Positions 17,801-23,816 of a stretch of DNA of 42,670 bases are shown one piece after another. The DNA is from Acidimicrobiia bacterium (GTDB lineage: Bacteria; Actinomycetota; Acidimicrobiia; Spongiisociales; ZC4RG35). Made by a program: the position numbers and the translations under genes. The notes under the pieces are model-generated. The model had not been told where the DNA came from and did no database searches. It worked only from the letters and a program-made list of their open reading frames with translations. The stretch's first letter is position 1, and the number at the start of each line of letters is the position of its first letter. The stretch covers positions 1-42,670 of the forward strand of contig WFOA01000148.1 of the NCBI GenBank assembly GCA_015488325.1, written 5' to 3'.

Positions 17801-18951
17801 CGATACCGGAGCTGCCCCTCACCCCGAACGGGAAGATCGACCTGTCCGCCCTTCCCGAACCGACCCGGGCTCCGAGCCCCTACGTGGCGCCGTCCGGCGA
17901 AGCGGAGGAACGAATGGCTCGACTCTGGGAGCAGATCCTCGAGGTGGAACGGGTCGGCGCCACCGACGACTTCTTCGCCCTGGGAGGCCATTCCCTGCTG
18001 GCGATCAAGCTGTTCGCCGCCATCGCCGACGAGTTCGGGGTGTCCGCTCCGCTCTCCATCCTCTTCGAGGCACCCACCGTCGAGGCCCTCACCGCCCGGA
18101 TCGTCGCCGCCGCCGGCACCGACGAGGCACCGTCTCCCCCGCCGGTGGTCACCATCCGTCCCGGCGGCGACCGGCCACCGCTGTTCTGTTTCCCCCCGGC
18201 CGGAGGCAACGTCATGGTGTACGAGCCGATGGCCCGGGCCTTCGACGGTGAACGGCCGATCCTCGGAATCCAGGCTCCGGGAGCGGACGGCACCGTCGAG
18301 CCGCTCCGCACCATCGACGCCTTGGCCCGCTACTGCGAGGAGGTGATCCTCGCCGTCGAGCCGGAGGGCCCCTACCTGTTCGCCGGGTACTCGTTCGGTG
18401 GGATGATCGCCTACGAGACCGCCCGGCGGATGAGAGCCGCCCAACGCGATGTCGCCCTCGTCGTCCTCATCGACACCCGGACCATTCCCCCTCTCGATCT
18501 CGGCTCCGAGATCCGCCGGGACCTGGACCTCGTCCGCCGGCACGGCCGACAGGGGGTGAAGGCCGTGGGACGCCGGTTCCTGGCCCGCCTCCGCCGTGTG
18601 GCCGGCCGGGTCCGCCACGAACCCAAGGTCCTCTGGTATCGGATCACCGGCCGACCCCTCTCCCCCCTCCTCGCCGGGCGACGCCTCACCGCCGCCAGCA
18701 TCGAAGCCGCCAGTGGCTACCAGCCGCCCCCCTACGACGGTCGGGTCCTGTATCTGGTCGCCGGGGGTCTGCCGGCCCGGTGGCGGCGACGGGCCATCGA
18801 ACCGTGGCGTCGGGCGACGACCGGACCCTTCGACGTCGCCGAAGTGCCCGGGACCCACAAGGGGTCCCGCTCGGTCATGGATGAACCCAACGCCCGGCTC
18901 CTGGCCGAGCGGATCCGCCAGGAACTCGCCCGAGAGGAGACGTCACCATGA
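11818..18951 (+). CDS. Terminal NRPS, domain order A-C-T-C-A-T-TE
   Basis: A 2377-aa synthetase. Order seen: A (TSGTTGTPKGV about 167-177, YGPTETT about 304, SNGKTD about 493); no carrier motif follows, only a linker DLEDRLARLSPAKRALLEARL (about 527-547) of the kind that usually begins a protein; C with HHIAADG (688-694); T with Ser1048; C with HHIATDA (1228-1234, the usual Gly is Ala); A (TSGSTGRPKGV near 1679, FDAATFEIW near 1722); T with Ser2059; thioesterase with GYSFGG (Ser2192) and a GTHKG His. The last A domain reads D-A-F-F-L-G-V-T-F-K, close to codes for branched aliphatic residues. The first A domain reads D-A-R-N-V-F-L-F-I-K, not recognised. No epimerase or methyltransferase domain is seen. 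Confidence 0.93.
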   Translation: MTATPLPDPTAPLVAAGFAPVVDTFRRWVETAPDAVAVEAEGMSLTYGQLGEWADAIAADLVSHGVERGHRVAIITRRNPGAIATMIATLQVGAVMVPVDASLPPLRVETLLAASDPRMCAVVGSALADTAGRPTVAVPEWPPAHLDSCGGTHRDVGPTDPAYVFFTSGTTGTPKGVLGAHGPLAQFMDWMASEFGIGRDDRVALTRSLGFDAALREVFVPLTVGARIVVAPDPWDPDRILDWVARRRITVLNATPSHADLWLDVPTDLPTALRWVFFSGERLDRPLVERWRKLVAPPGSLVNLYGPTETTFIRSFHRVEDHPDDGPIPVGRPLPASQLLVVDATGRLCGPDEPGEVLIRTAYGTLGYLDGDSGGRFVPNPFTGDADDVVYRTGDVGWYRPDGTVVVSGRVDDQVKILGLRVEPAEVAAVLESHPGVRRAVVVGVGESPVRLVGFVVPEGSTPDPGDLRRHAQERLPSPAVPAKILVTDRIPVTSNGKTDREALRARAEAEILNRHPDPTQTVRRDDLEDRLARLSPAKRALLEARLRQRSAPPVREAPLSPAQERLWFLDRLYPGRAFYNIPRVHRLHGRLDVEALQRACDLVAARHEILRTRYVDRDGEPVQVVDPPGPAPFSFIDLSGRADAEAELKTIDEAEADRGFDLAAGPIWRVTLIRLGPTEHLLRVVIHHIAADGWSLPILYREMSEAYRAFVHGDAPRLDPLPIQYADYAERQRRRIAEGAYADALRFWADHLRDAPELLSLPTDRPRPPVTSSRGRRLQFRCPSARTDAFTRIVRDEAATPFMVGLALYVALLHRLARTDDLVVGVPSADRSDTDTHSLIGFLVNTLALRSTITPEMTFRDLVRETRRRVIEAFDHREVPFEHVVRELSPPRHADRTPLFQVFFQFGVDAFRARPEFPGVDAEPVGQETTTSKFDLTMYLSAHQECLGGTVVFATDLFDEPTIDGFMREFDLLAGRLLDSPDSPIGTGEPSLPSAAAASPAPKVTQTHPGRSKPDPQTVETMCRIWADLLGVDVGPDDDFFVLGGHSLLAIRVFSQIETEWGVQLPISAIFEATTPRTLAARLTDDHLPEVAEPEAPSVQRYPLSFSQRRLWFLDRLDPGAGNYHTPWQVRLRGRLDLKALQAAVTDLVERHAVFRTRIVTERGEPMGEVDPPGPVEVTVVDVAEEDLSDVLSEEARRPFDLGADWTLRATVFRLGPDDQVLSFVAHHIATDADSMTIFQRELAELYTAHLEGRPPRLEPLPTSYAEFARAQIERFSSRGEPHLRWWLDTLAGDLPILDLPTDKARPLTAAREGDTAYTRLGSDVVDALLGLAGEVRATPFMVTLAAFATLLARYTRQDEVVIGIPATERSSLETEGLIGFFVNSLPIRLTVDPNDRFRDLVSRVRQAVLDALDHRDVPFEAIVEHLDPPRDPSRTPIFQTMFDMGHPSPEAFSLPGLERIPLGVRRRRRPAKFDLRAHASFGDGRFVTFFEYRTDLFEPGTIEDMAEQFGRLLTSAVTSPDTEIGDLAMAAPTDRSHLPAVQAPTGTVHEAFERIVRERPGSVAVTHGEVDVTFAELDRAADELAAALADAGVRPGDTVGVRMPRSVGIVATLLAILRRGAVYVPLDESYPPERIRTIIEDAKLAAIVEPGPKVERLDRPAEPRLDATQLPAYVMYTSGSTGRPKGVVVPHRAILRLVTDPDYVDLGPDRVVAFASNTGFDAATFEIWGSLLNGGRLVVLDRDVVLSPDALAGALRRFGVTTMFVTTALFNTVVARRGDAFASLDTLLFGGEAVDTEAVRRCLRSGPPRRLVHVYGPTETTTFATWHLVDALADDARTVPIGRPITATTVRVVDASGRDLPRGVPGELVIGGPGVALGYLGDPELTERRFRPSPNGPEYWTGDLVRRRHDGDIEFLGRLDRQVKLRGFRVEPGEIETHLTSHPRIDAAVVVPRPGPSGMQLVAYVVGDVTPGEATDHLRGRIPSFMVPAAVVPIPELPLTPNGKIDLSALPEPTRAPSPYVAPSGEAEERMARLWEQILEVERVGATDDFFALGGHSLLAIKLFAAIADEFGVSAPLSILFEAPTVEALTARIVAAAGTDEAPSPPPVVTIRPGGDRPPLFCFPPAGGNVMVYEPMARAFDGERPILGIQAPGADGTVEPLRTIDALARYCEEVILAVEPEGPYLFAGYSFGGMIAYETARRMRAAQRDVALVVLIDTRTIPPLDLGSEIRRDLDLVRRHGRQGVKAVGRRFLARLRRVAGRVRHEPKVLWYRITGRPLSPLLAGRRLTAASIEAASGYQPPPYDGRVLYLVAGGLPARWRRRAIEPWRRATTGPFDVAEVPGTHKGSRSVMDEPNARLLAERIRQELAREETSP

Positions 18952-19577
18952 CCGCCACCGCCGTCCAGGTCACCGTGGACCTGTGGTTCGGTGAGCCTCG
19001 CCCGGGACCGATCGAGCTGCTGTCCGCCGACGAACGCCTCCGGGCCGACCGTTTCGTGTCCGACGTCGCCCGTGCCGAGTTCGTGGCGACCCGCACCTGG
19101 CTGCGGTCCATCCTCGCCGGATACGTGGGGGTGCCTGCGGCGTCGCTGCGGTTCCGGCTCGGACGGTGGGGAAAGCCCAGCCTGGTCGGATACGACCTGG
19201 AGTTCTCGGTGAGCCACGCCCGAGGCCCGGTGCTGGTGGCAGTGTGCGCCGGCCATCCGGTGGGCGTGGACCTCGAGACCCTGCGGCCGGGAGTGTGGGA
19301 TCCCGCCGCCGCCTCCCTCGTGCTGACACCGCAGGAGATGAAGACCGTCCGATGCGCCACCGACCCCGACGCCGCCTTCCTCGGCCTGTGGACCCGGAAG
19401 GAGGCGTATTCGAAGGTCTTCGGTCGGGGCCTCACCGACCGACTGGCCTCCGTCGATCTGCGTGCCGACCCCACCCTGGTGGACGGCATCGAGGTACGGT
19501 CCCTCGACTTGGGCCCGAACTTCGTCGCCTCCCTCGCCTGCCCCCAGGGGGCGGTGGGCACGTGGAGGACCCGATGA
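18948..19577 (+). CDS. Sfp-type 4'-phosphopantetheinyl transferase
   Basis: A 209-aa enzyme that transfers phosphopantetheine from CoA to the serine of carrier domains, turning apo-NRPS into its active form. Seen: RTWLRSILAGYVGV, GKPSL, the FSVSHARG strand, PVGVDLE (metal-binding Asp and Glu) and LWTRKEAYSKVFGRGL (the W..KEA..K signature). The length fits the Sfp/Gsp subgroup used in secondary metabolism. The ATG overlaps the terminal NRPS stop as ATGA, and the stop overlaps the transporter start the same way, so it is translated with the synthetases it probably serves: Ser553, Ser1022, Ser1048 and Ser2059 of the three proteins. Confidence 0.95.
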   Translation: MTATAVQVTVDLWFGEPRPGPIELLSADERLRADRFVSDVARAEFVATRTWLRSILAGYVGVPAASLRFRLGRWGKPSLVGYDLEFSVSHARGPVLVAVCAGHPVGVDLETLRPGVWDPAAASLVLTPQEMKTVRCATDPDAAFLGLWTRKEAYSKVFGRGLTDRLASVDLRADPTLVDGIEVRSLDLGPNFVASLACPQGAVGTWRTR

Positions 19578-21229
19578 CCCGCCGGGCCATCCGCCGCTAC
19601 GCCCGGTACTACCGCTCGTCCCGAAACAGGCTCGCCCTCGGACTGTTCCTGTCCCTCCTCCAGGCCCTGGCACTGGTCCCGGTGCCGATCCTGGTCCGGG
19701 TCGCGATCGACGAGGCCATCCCCTCCAAGGACGTCGGCCGGCTGGTGGGCCTCGGGTTCGTCATCCTCGCCTTGGCGACCGCAGGGGCGGCCATCTCCCT
19801 GGCGGCCGGGTACATGACCGCCACCGCCGTACGTGCGGCCGTCCGCCGCCTCCGCGCCGACGCGGTGACCAAGCTGTTCGCGGTGAGCCGCCGTTTCATC
19901 ACGGCGGCGGAGCCGTCGGTGCTCCACGACCAGATCGTCCAGGAGACGGCACGGGTGAGCGCGGGAACGTCGGCGGTGCTGGGGAACTTCCTCCCGGGCG
20001 TGGTGCTGGTCGCCGGGATCGGTGCCGTCCTGGTCGCCATGAACCCGACGCTCGCCCTGGTCACGTTGGCGTTCGGCCCGCTCATCTTCTTCGCCGGACG
20101 CCTCCTCGGGCGGGAGGTGCAGGCCCGGGTGGAACGTCAACATCACGCATTCGAACGTTTCAGCCGGGAAGTCCTGCGGGTGTTGCGGACGATGGACCTG
20201 ATCCGCACCCACGGCGCCGAAGACCTCGAGATGCGCCGCATCGACCGCACCGCCGGCGACCTGGAGTCGGCCGGGGTGTCACGCACCCTGTGGAGCAACG
20301 CCTACTCGGTGACCCAGTCGACCCTGCTCGCCCTCGCCGGAGCCGGGGTCCTCATCATCGGCGGTGTCTTCGTCGTCCGCGGCCAGATGAGTCTCGGCGA
20401 TCTGATCTCGTTCTACGCCGGGTTCGCTCTCCTCCGCGGGCCCCTCGCCGGCATCGCCATCCGAGTCCCGGCGGTGATCGAAGGCGTCACGTCGCTCCGC
20501 CACCTCATGGAGCTCCTCGACGAACCAGACATTCGCCCCTATCGGGGACGACGGCGGGTGACGGCCACCGGGTGGCTCAAACTCGTCGACGTCACCTTCG
20601 CCTACGACACCGAGCCGGTCCTCCACGACGTGTCCCTGGAGCTGGAACGGGGCAAGGTGACGGCGGTGGCCGGACCCAACGGTTCGGGAAAATCGACGAT
20701 CGTCAACCTCATCCTCGGGTTTTACCGTCCCCAGCGGGGTGAGTTGTTCGCCGACGGACACCCCTATCCGGAGGTGGACCTGATCGAGCTGCGGCGGCAG
20801 ATGGGAGTGGTGCCCCAGCAGACGATCATCCTCAACGCCTCGATCCTCGACAACATCACCTACGGGCGGCCCGACGTCGACGAGGCGGCCGTCCGGACCG
20901 CCCTCGAAGTGGCCGAAGCCGACTTCGTCGAACGCCTCCCCGACGGCCTCCACACCCTGGTCGGCGAAGAGGGCGTCTTCCTTTCAGGTGGGCAGCGCCA
21001 GCGTCTCGCCATCGCCCGCGCCGTCCTCCACCGACCTGCCCTGTTGATCCTCGACGAACCCACCAACCACCTGGACCGGGCCTCGATGGAGTCGGTGATG
21101 CGGAACATCGCCGCTCTGCGTCCCCGCCCGGCGGTGCTGCTGATCAGCCACCGGACGGAGGTGCTGGACACCGTCGACGAGCTGGTCGAGCTGAAGGAGG
21201 GTCGGGTCATCTCGGTGAACCCCAGCTGA
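19574..21229 (+). CDS. ABC exporter, fused membrane and ATPase domains
   Basis: A 551-aa half-transporter of the B family. The N-terminal membrane domain (about 1-310) has around six helices. The ATPase domain has Walker A GPNGSGKST (367-375), a Q-loop region (GVVPQQT), signature LSGGQRQRLAIARA, Walker B LLILDEPTNHLD and a switch His in LLISHRTEV. One such subunit would form a homodimer. As the last gene of the NRPS operon (ATGA overlap with the PPTase gene, GGAGG upstream) it most likely exports the peptide product and may give self-resistance. The substrate is inferred from context only. Confidence 0.93.
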   Translation: MTRRAIRRYARYYRSSRNRLALGLFLSLLQALALVPVPILVRVAIDEAIPSKDVGRLVGLGFVILALATAGAAISLAAGYMTATAVRAAVRRLRADAVTKLFAVSRRFITAAEPSVLHDQIVQETARVSAGTSAVLGNFLPGVVLVAGIGAVLVAMNPTLALVTLAFGPLIFFAGRLLGREVQARVERQHHAFERFSREVLRVLRTMDLIRTHGAEDLEMRRIDRTAGDLESAGVSRTLWSNAYSVTQSTLLALAGAGVLIIGGVFVVRGQMSLGDLISFYAGFALLRGPLAGIAIRVPAVIEGVTSLRHLMELLDEPDIRPYRGRRRVTATGWLKLVDVTFAYDTEPVLHDVSLELERGKVTAVAGPNGSGKSTIVNLILGFYRPQRGELFADGHPYPEVDLIELRRQMGVVPQQTIILNASILDNITYGRPDVDEAAVRTALEVAEADFVERLPDGLHTLVGEEGVFLSGGQRQRLAIARAVLHRPALLILDEPTNHLDRASMESVMRNIAALRPRPAVLLISHRTEVLDTVDELVELKEGRVISVNPS

Positions 21230-21235
21230 CCCGGT

Positions 21236-21261
21236 CGGCCGTCCGCTGCCGCCGACGGCCG
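21236..21261. terminator. Hairpin between the NRPS operon and infA
   Basis: CGGCCGTC (21236-21243) and GACGGCCG (21254-21261) form a perfect 8-bp stem with a 10-nt loop, in the 45-bp gap between convergent stop codons. Probably a bidirectional terminator. Confidence 0.55.
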
Positions 21262-21274
21262 CGGTCGCCGACGG

Positions 21275-21496
21275 TCAGCGGTAACGCCAGACGATCCGGC
21301 CTTTGGTCGGGTCGTAGGTGGAGACTTCGACTTCGACTTCGTCGCCCGGCAGGATCCGGATCATCCGACCGCGCCGCATCCGACCGGCAGGGCGGGCGGT
21401 GACGACCAGCCCGCCTTCCAGCTCGACCTTGAAGGTGGCGTCCCGAAGGACCTGCACCACCTTGCCCCGCATGCGGACGTACTCATCCTGTTTCAT
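21275..21496 (-). CDS. infA: Translation initiation factor IF-1 (divergent copy)
   Basis: A 73-aa S1/OB-fold protein recognised as IF-1 from GKVVQVLRDATFKVELEGG, then RMIRILPGDEVEVEVSTYDPTKGRIVWRYR. IF-1 blocks the ribosomal A site and helps IF-2 and IF-3 during initiation. The segment usually reading LAHISGKMR is TARPAGRMRRGR here, so it is more basic and unlike the standard actinobacterial protein. It stands alone rather than in the usual adk-map-infA-rpmJ ribosomal cluster, so a second, specialised copy is possible. A -10 (TATCCT, plus-strand 21523-21528) gives a leader of about 20 nt holding the imperfect palindrome ACCTCGG-a-CCGAGGT (21505-21519); no clear Shine-Dalgarno is seen. Confidence 0.9.
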   Translation of the reverse strand: MKQDEYVRMRGKVVQVLRDATFKVELEGGLVVTARPAGRMRRGRMIRILPGDEVEVEVSTYDPTKGRIVWRYR

Positions 21497-21562
21497 GTCG
21501 AGGAACCTCGGACCGAGGTCACAGGATAGAACGCGCGCTCGGGGGCTTCCGACGGACCGACG

Positions 21563-22486
21563 TCAGATGTGGAGGTGGTCGGCGGCCCGCCCGGCAGGGG
21601 GCAGCGGACGGAAGCGGGCAGGGGGAACCGGAGCTCCCACCCGCGTCAACGCCAGCTTCCACGACGGGGAGAACCCCAACGCCCAACGCAGCCCGACGAC
21701 GGCGGCCCGTCCGGCCGGGATCGCCCCTCTGCGACGGCGCACCCCCAGCACCGTCCGGATTCGGTCGGGGACGATCCCGACGGCCGCTTCGAGGAGGATT
21801 CGGTACCCGTGACGTTGCAGACGACCCAACGGCGGGTCGCAGAGAAACCCGACCGCTTCGACCATGCCCGGAGAGGGACCGATGTCGGGATGGTCGGCAA
21901 CCCAGGAGGAGAGGGAGGCGGCGTCCCGTGGCAGAGGGTCGGCGTCGAGCAGGGCGCCGAGGCGTGCCTGCTCGGCGACGAACCGGTCGGCCTGTTCGGC
22001 GGTGAGGGGTTCGGCACCGAACACCTGGTGGGCGGCGAGGAAGGAATCCACCAGCGTGTTGTGCACCCACGCCGCCAAGGCGGGGTCGTCGGCTGCGTAG
22101 GGTCGCCCCCGATGGGACTGCCCCACCACCCGACGGTGGGCCCGTCGGACCGCCGCCAGCGCCTCCTCCACTTCCGGCATCGCCCCATAGGCGGTGGCGG
22201 TCACGTAGGCGGAGGTGCGGGAGAGGCGACCCATGGGGTCGCTCCGGTAGGCGGAATGGTCGGCCACACCGGCGACGACTTCGGGATGGGCGGCCTGGAT
22301 CAGCAGGGCCCGGATCCCCCCGACGAAGGTGGCGACGTCGGCCATCACCTTCCACGTGACCGACCCAGGTCCGAACAGGCCGGGGTCCCCCGAGTACTCC
22401 AGGCTGCGGGCGAGCGGGTAGGGGGCGTGGGTGAAGGGTCCGGTGGCCGAGGCCACCACCCGGCGACGGATCCGCTCCGTGAACAT
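21563..22486 (-). CDS. DUF2236 / MpaB-like oxygenase family protein
   Basis: A 307-aa member of the DUF2236 family, related to latex-clearing protein and the MpaB oxygenase. Diagnostic stretches are GPGSVTWKVMADVATFVGGIRALLIQAAHPEVVAGVADHSAYRSDPMGRLSRTSAYV near the N-terminus, then WVHNTLVDSFLAAHQVFG and a C-terminal PAGRAAVVGLRWALGFSP region. Some relatives bind heme b; conserved His residues are present but the function here is unknown. The ATG at 22486 was chosen because similarity begins there. The start is 63 bp from that of the divergent primase gene, so the two probably share a control region. Confidence 0.88.
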   Translation of the reverse strand: MFTERIRRRVVASATGPFTHAPYPLARSLEYSGDPGLFGPGSVTWKVMADVATFVGGIRALLIQAAHPEVVAGVADHSAYRSDPMGRLSRTSAYVTATAYGAMPEVEEALAAVRRAHRRVVGQSHRGRPYAADDPALAAWVHNTLVDSFLAAHQVFGAEPLTAEQADRFVAEQARLGALLDADPLPRDAASLSSWVADHPDIGPSPGMVEAVGFLCDPPLGRLQRHGYRILLEAAVGIVPDRIRTVLGVRRRRGAIPAGRAAVVGLRWALGFSPSWKLALTRVGAPVPPARFRPLPPAGRAADHLHI

Positions 22487-22535
22487 GGTCCAAGTCTCCC
22501 ACCCTCCGACCGCAAGCCGTAGATCGGCGGGGGAG

Positions 22536-22541
22536 ATACGG
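22536..22541 (+). promoter_or_regulatory. -10 box of the primase-HIRAN gene, leaderless
   Basis: TACGGT, 8 nt before GTG 22550. The upstream GTG at 22541 overlaps the hexamer itself, so it is a poorer start. Confidence 0.5.
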
Positions 22542-22549
22542 TGCGGGGT

Positions 22550-23767
22550 GTGATCCGTCCCGACCCCGACAGCCTCGCCCCCGCCGCGGCCGCCCTCGCC
22601 TACGCCGCGTCGGGATGGTCGGTGGTACCCGTCCACGTCGCCCACGAGGGACGGTGCAGCTGCGGGCGGGCCGACTGCAACGCTCCGGGGAAGCATCCCC
22701 GTCTCCGCTGGGAGGAGGCGCAGCACCATCCGGCCGACCCCACGCAGGTGGCCCGGTGGTGGCGGCGATGGCCGGACGCCAACGTGGGGGTGGTCACCGG
22801 TCGGGTGTCGGCGCTGGCGGTGATCGACGTCGACCCCCGCCACGGCGGCGACGCCGCCTTCGAGGACCTCCAGGCCGGCTGGGGAGGCCCGGTGGAGACC
22901 GTGACGTCGGCGACGGGAGGGGGTGGCCGACACCTCTGGTTCCGGACGTCGGACCCGCCGGCGTCGACGGTCCTCGCCGAAGGAGTCGAGATGAAGGCCG
23001 AAGGAGGGATGGTCGTCGCGCCTCCGAGCCTCCACCTGTCGGGCCACCGCTACCGATGGGAGCCGGGACGTTCTCCGTCTGTCCGTCCGCCTGCCCCCCT
23101 GCCGGGCTGGCTGCGGGCCATCGCCGGGGATGGGTTCCGGCCCGGGCGACGACCGAAGGATGCGCCGGTCCGCACCCGAGCGGAACAGGAGGCGTTCGTC
23201 GCCGCGTGGCGCCGGGCCGGAGTCGAGCTCCACCCCGGCGACAACTACTACCTCTGCCCCTTCCACGACGACCACCACCCGTCCCTCCACGTCGACGCCG
23301 AAGGGTGCCGGTGGTACTGCTTCGCCTGTCGCGACGGCGGCGGGATCGGGCGGCTGCGGGAGAAGCTGGGCGAGGCCCGTCCGGTTCGGCTGCGGCGTCG
23401 CATCCGGGGGTTCGCCGGACCGCGCCGTCCCGTGACGCTTCCCGGGGACCGGCCCGTCTCCGTGGTCGGTGAATCGGCGCATCAGGACGAGCTGTTGGAG
23501 CTCACGGGCGGCCGACGTTCCTACGCCGGCGTGGAGATGGAGGCGGTCGCCGAGCTGGTCCCCACCGACGACGGAACCATCGAGGTGCGGATCGGGGGGC
23601 GGACCGTCGGCGTCCTCGCCCGGGACGACGCGGCGACGCTCCGGCCGCTGGTGGAGGAGGCGATCGACAGCCTCGGTGCCGCGACCTGTCGGGCCGAGAT
23701 CCGCGGCGGCTGGGACCGAGGTGGCGGGGACGTCGGACTGTTCGGGGTCGAGCTGTTCTGCCCCTGA
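22550..23767 (+). CDS. Primase-polymerase with CHC2-type zinc finger and C-terminal HIRAN-like domain
   Basis: A 405-aa protein with three parts. (1) Residues 12-190: bifunctional primase/polymerase (PrimPol) fold. It has ALAYAASGWSVVPV, the small Cys motif CSCGRADCNAPGKHPR, WW.RWPDANVGVVTG, catalytic VIDVDP (Asp93, Asp95), GGGRHLWF (His128) and VVAPPSLHLSGHRYRW. (2) Residues 232-270: zinc-finger motif like that of DnaG, LCPFH...WYCFAC (Cys236, His239, Cys257, Cys260). (3) Residues 303-405: VVGESAHQDELLELTGG, AELVPTDDGTIEVRIGGRTV and GGWDRGGGD, resembling the actinobacterial HIRAN-like domain. PrimPol enzymes make primers or re-prime stalled forks; HIRAN domains bind 3' ends of single-stranded DNA. 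No helicase, integrase or phage gene is adjacent, so a chromosomal repair role is my inference. Confidence 0.85.
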   Translation: MIRPDPDSLAPAAAALAYAASGWSVVPVHVAHEGRCSCGRADCNAPGKHPRLRWEEAQHHPADPTQVARWWRRWPDANVGVVTGRVSALAVIDVDPRHGGDAAFEDLQAGWGGPVETVTSATGGGGRHLWFRTSDPPASTVLAEGVEMKAEGGMVVAPPSLHLSGHRYRWEPGRSPSVRPPAPLPGWLRAIAGDGFRPGRRPKDAPVRTRAEQEAFVAAWRRAGVELHPGDNYYLCPFHDDHHPSLHVDAEGCRWYCFACRDGGGIGRLREKLGEARPVRLRRRIRGFAGPRRPVTLPGDRPVSVVGESAHQDELLELTGGRRSYAGVEMEAVAELVPTDDGTIEVRIGGRTVGVLARDDAATLRPLVEEAIDSLGAATCRAEIRGGWDRGGGDVGLFGVELFCP

Positions 23768-23799
23768 GCGTCTCGGTCGCCATCGACGGGCCCGGCCCG

Positions 23800-23805
23800 T
23801 ATGCT
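23800..23805 (+). promoter_or_regulatory. -10 box of the cation-chloride cotransporter gene
   Basis: TATGCT, 11 nt before ATG 23817, with no Shine-Dalgarno sequence. The mRNA would be leaderless or have a leader of a few bases. Confidence 0.5.
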
Positions 23806-23816
23806 GCCGCCGACCG

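Noticed and set aside
15139-18858. 1239-codon open frame on the minus strand opposite the large NRPS, and similar long frames at 5992-8724, 9650-11518 and 10939-13956
   Set aside because: They are antisense shadows of recognised NRPS domains; high third-position GC keeps the opposite frame free of stops. The translations are low-complexity Arg/Gly/Asp/Pro sequences without motifs.
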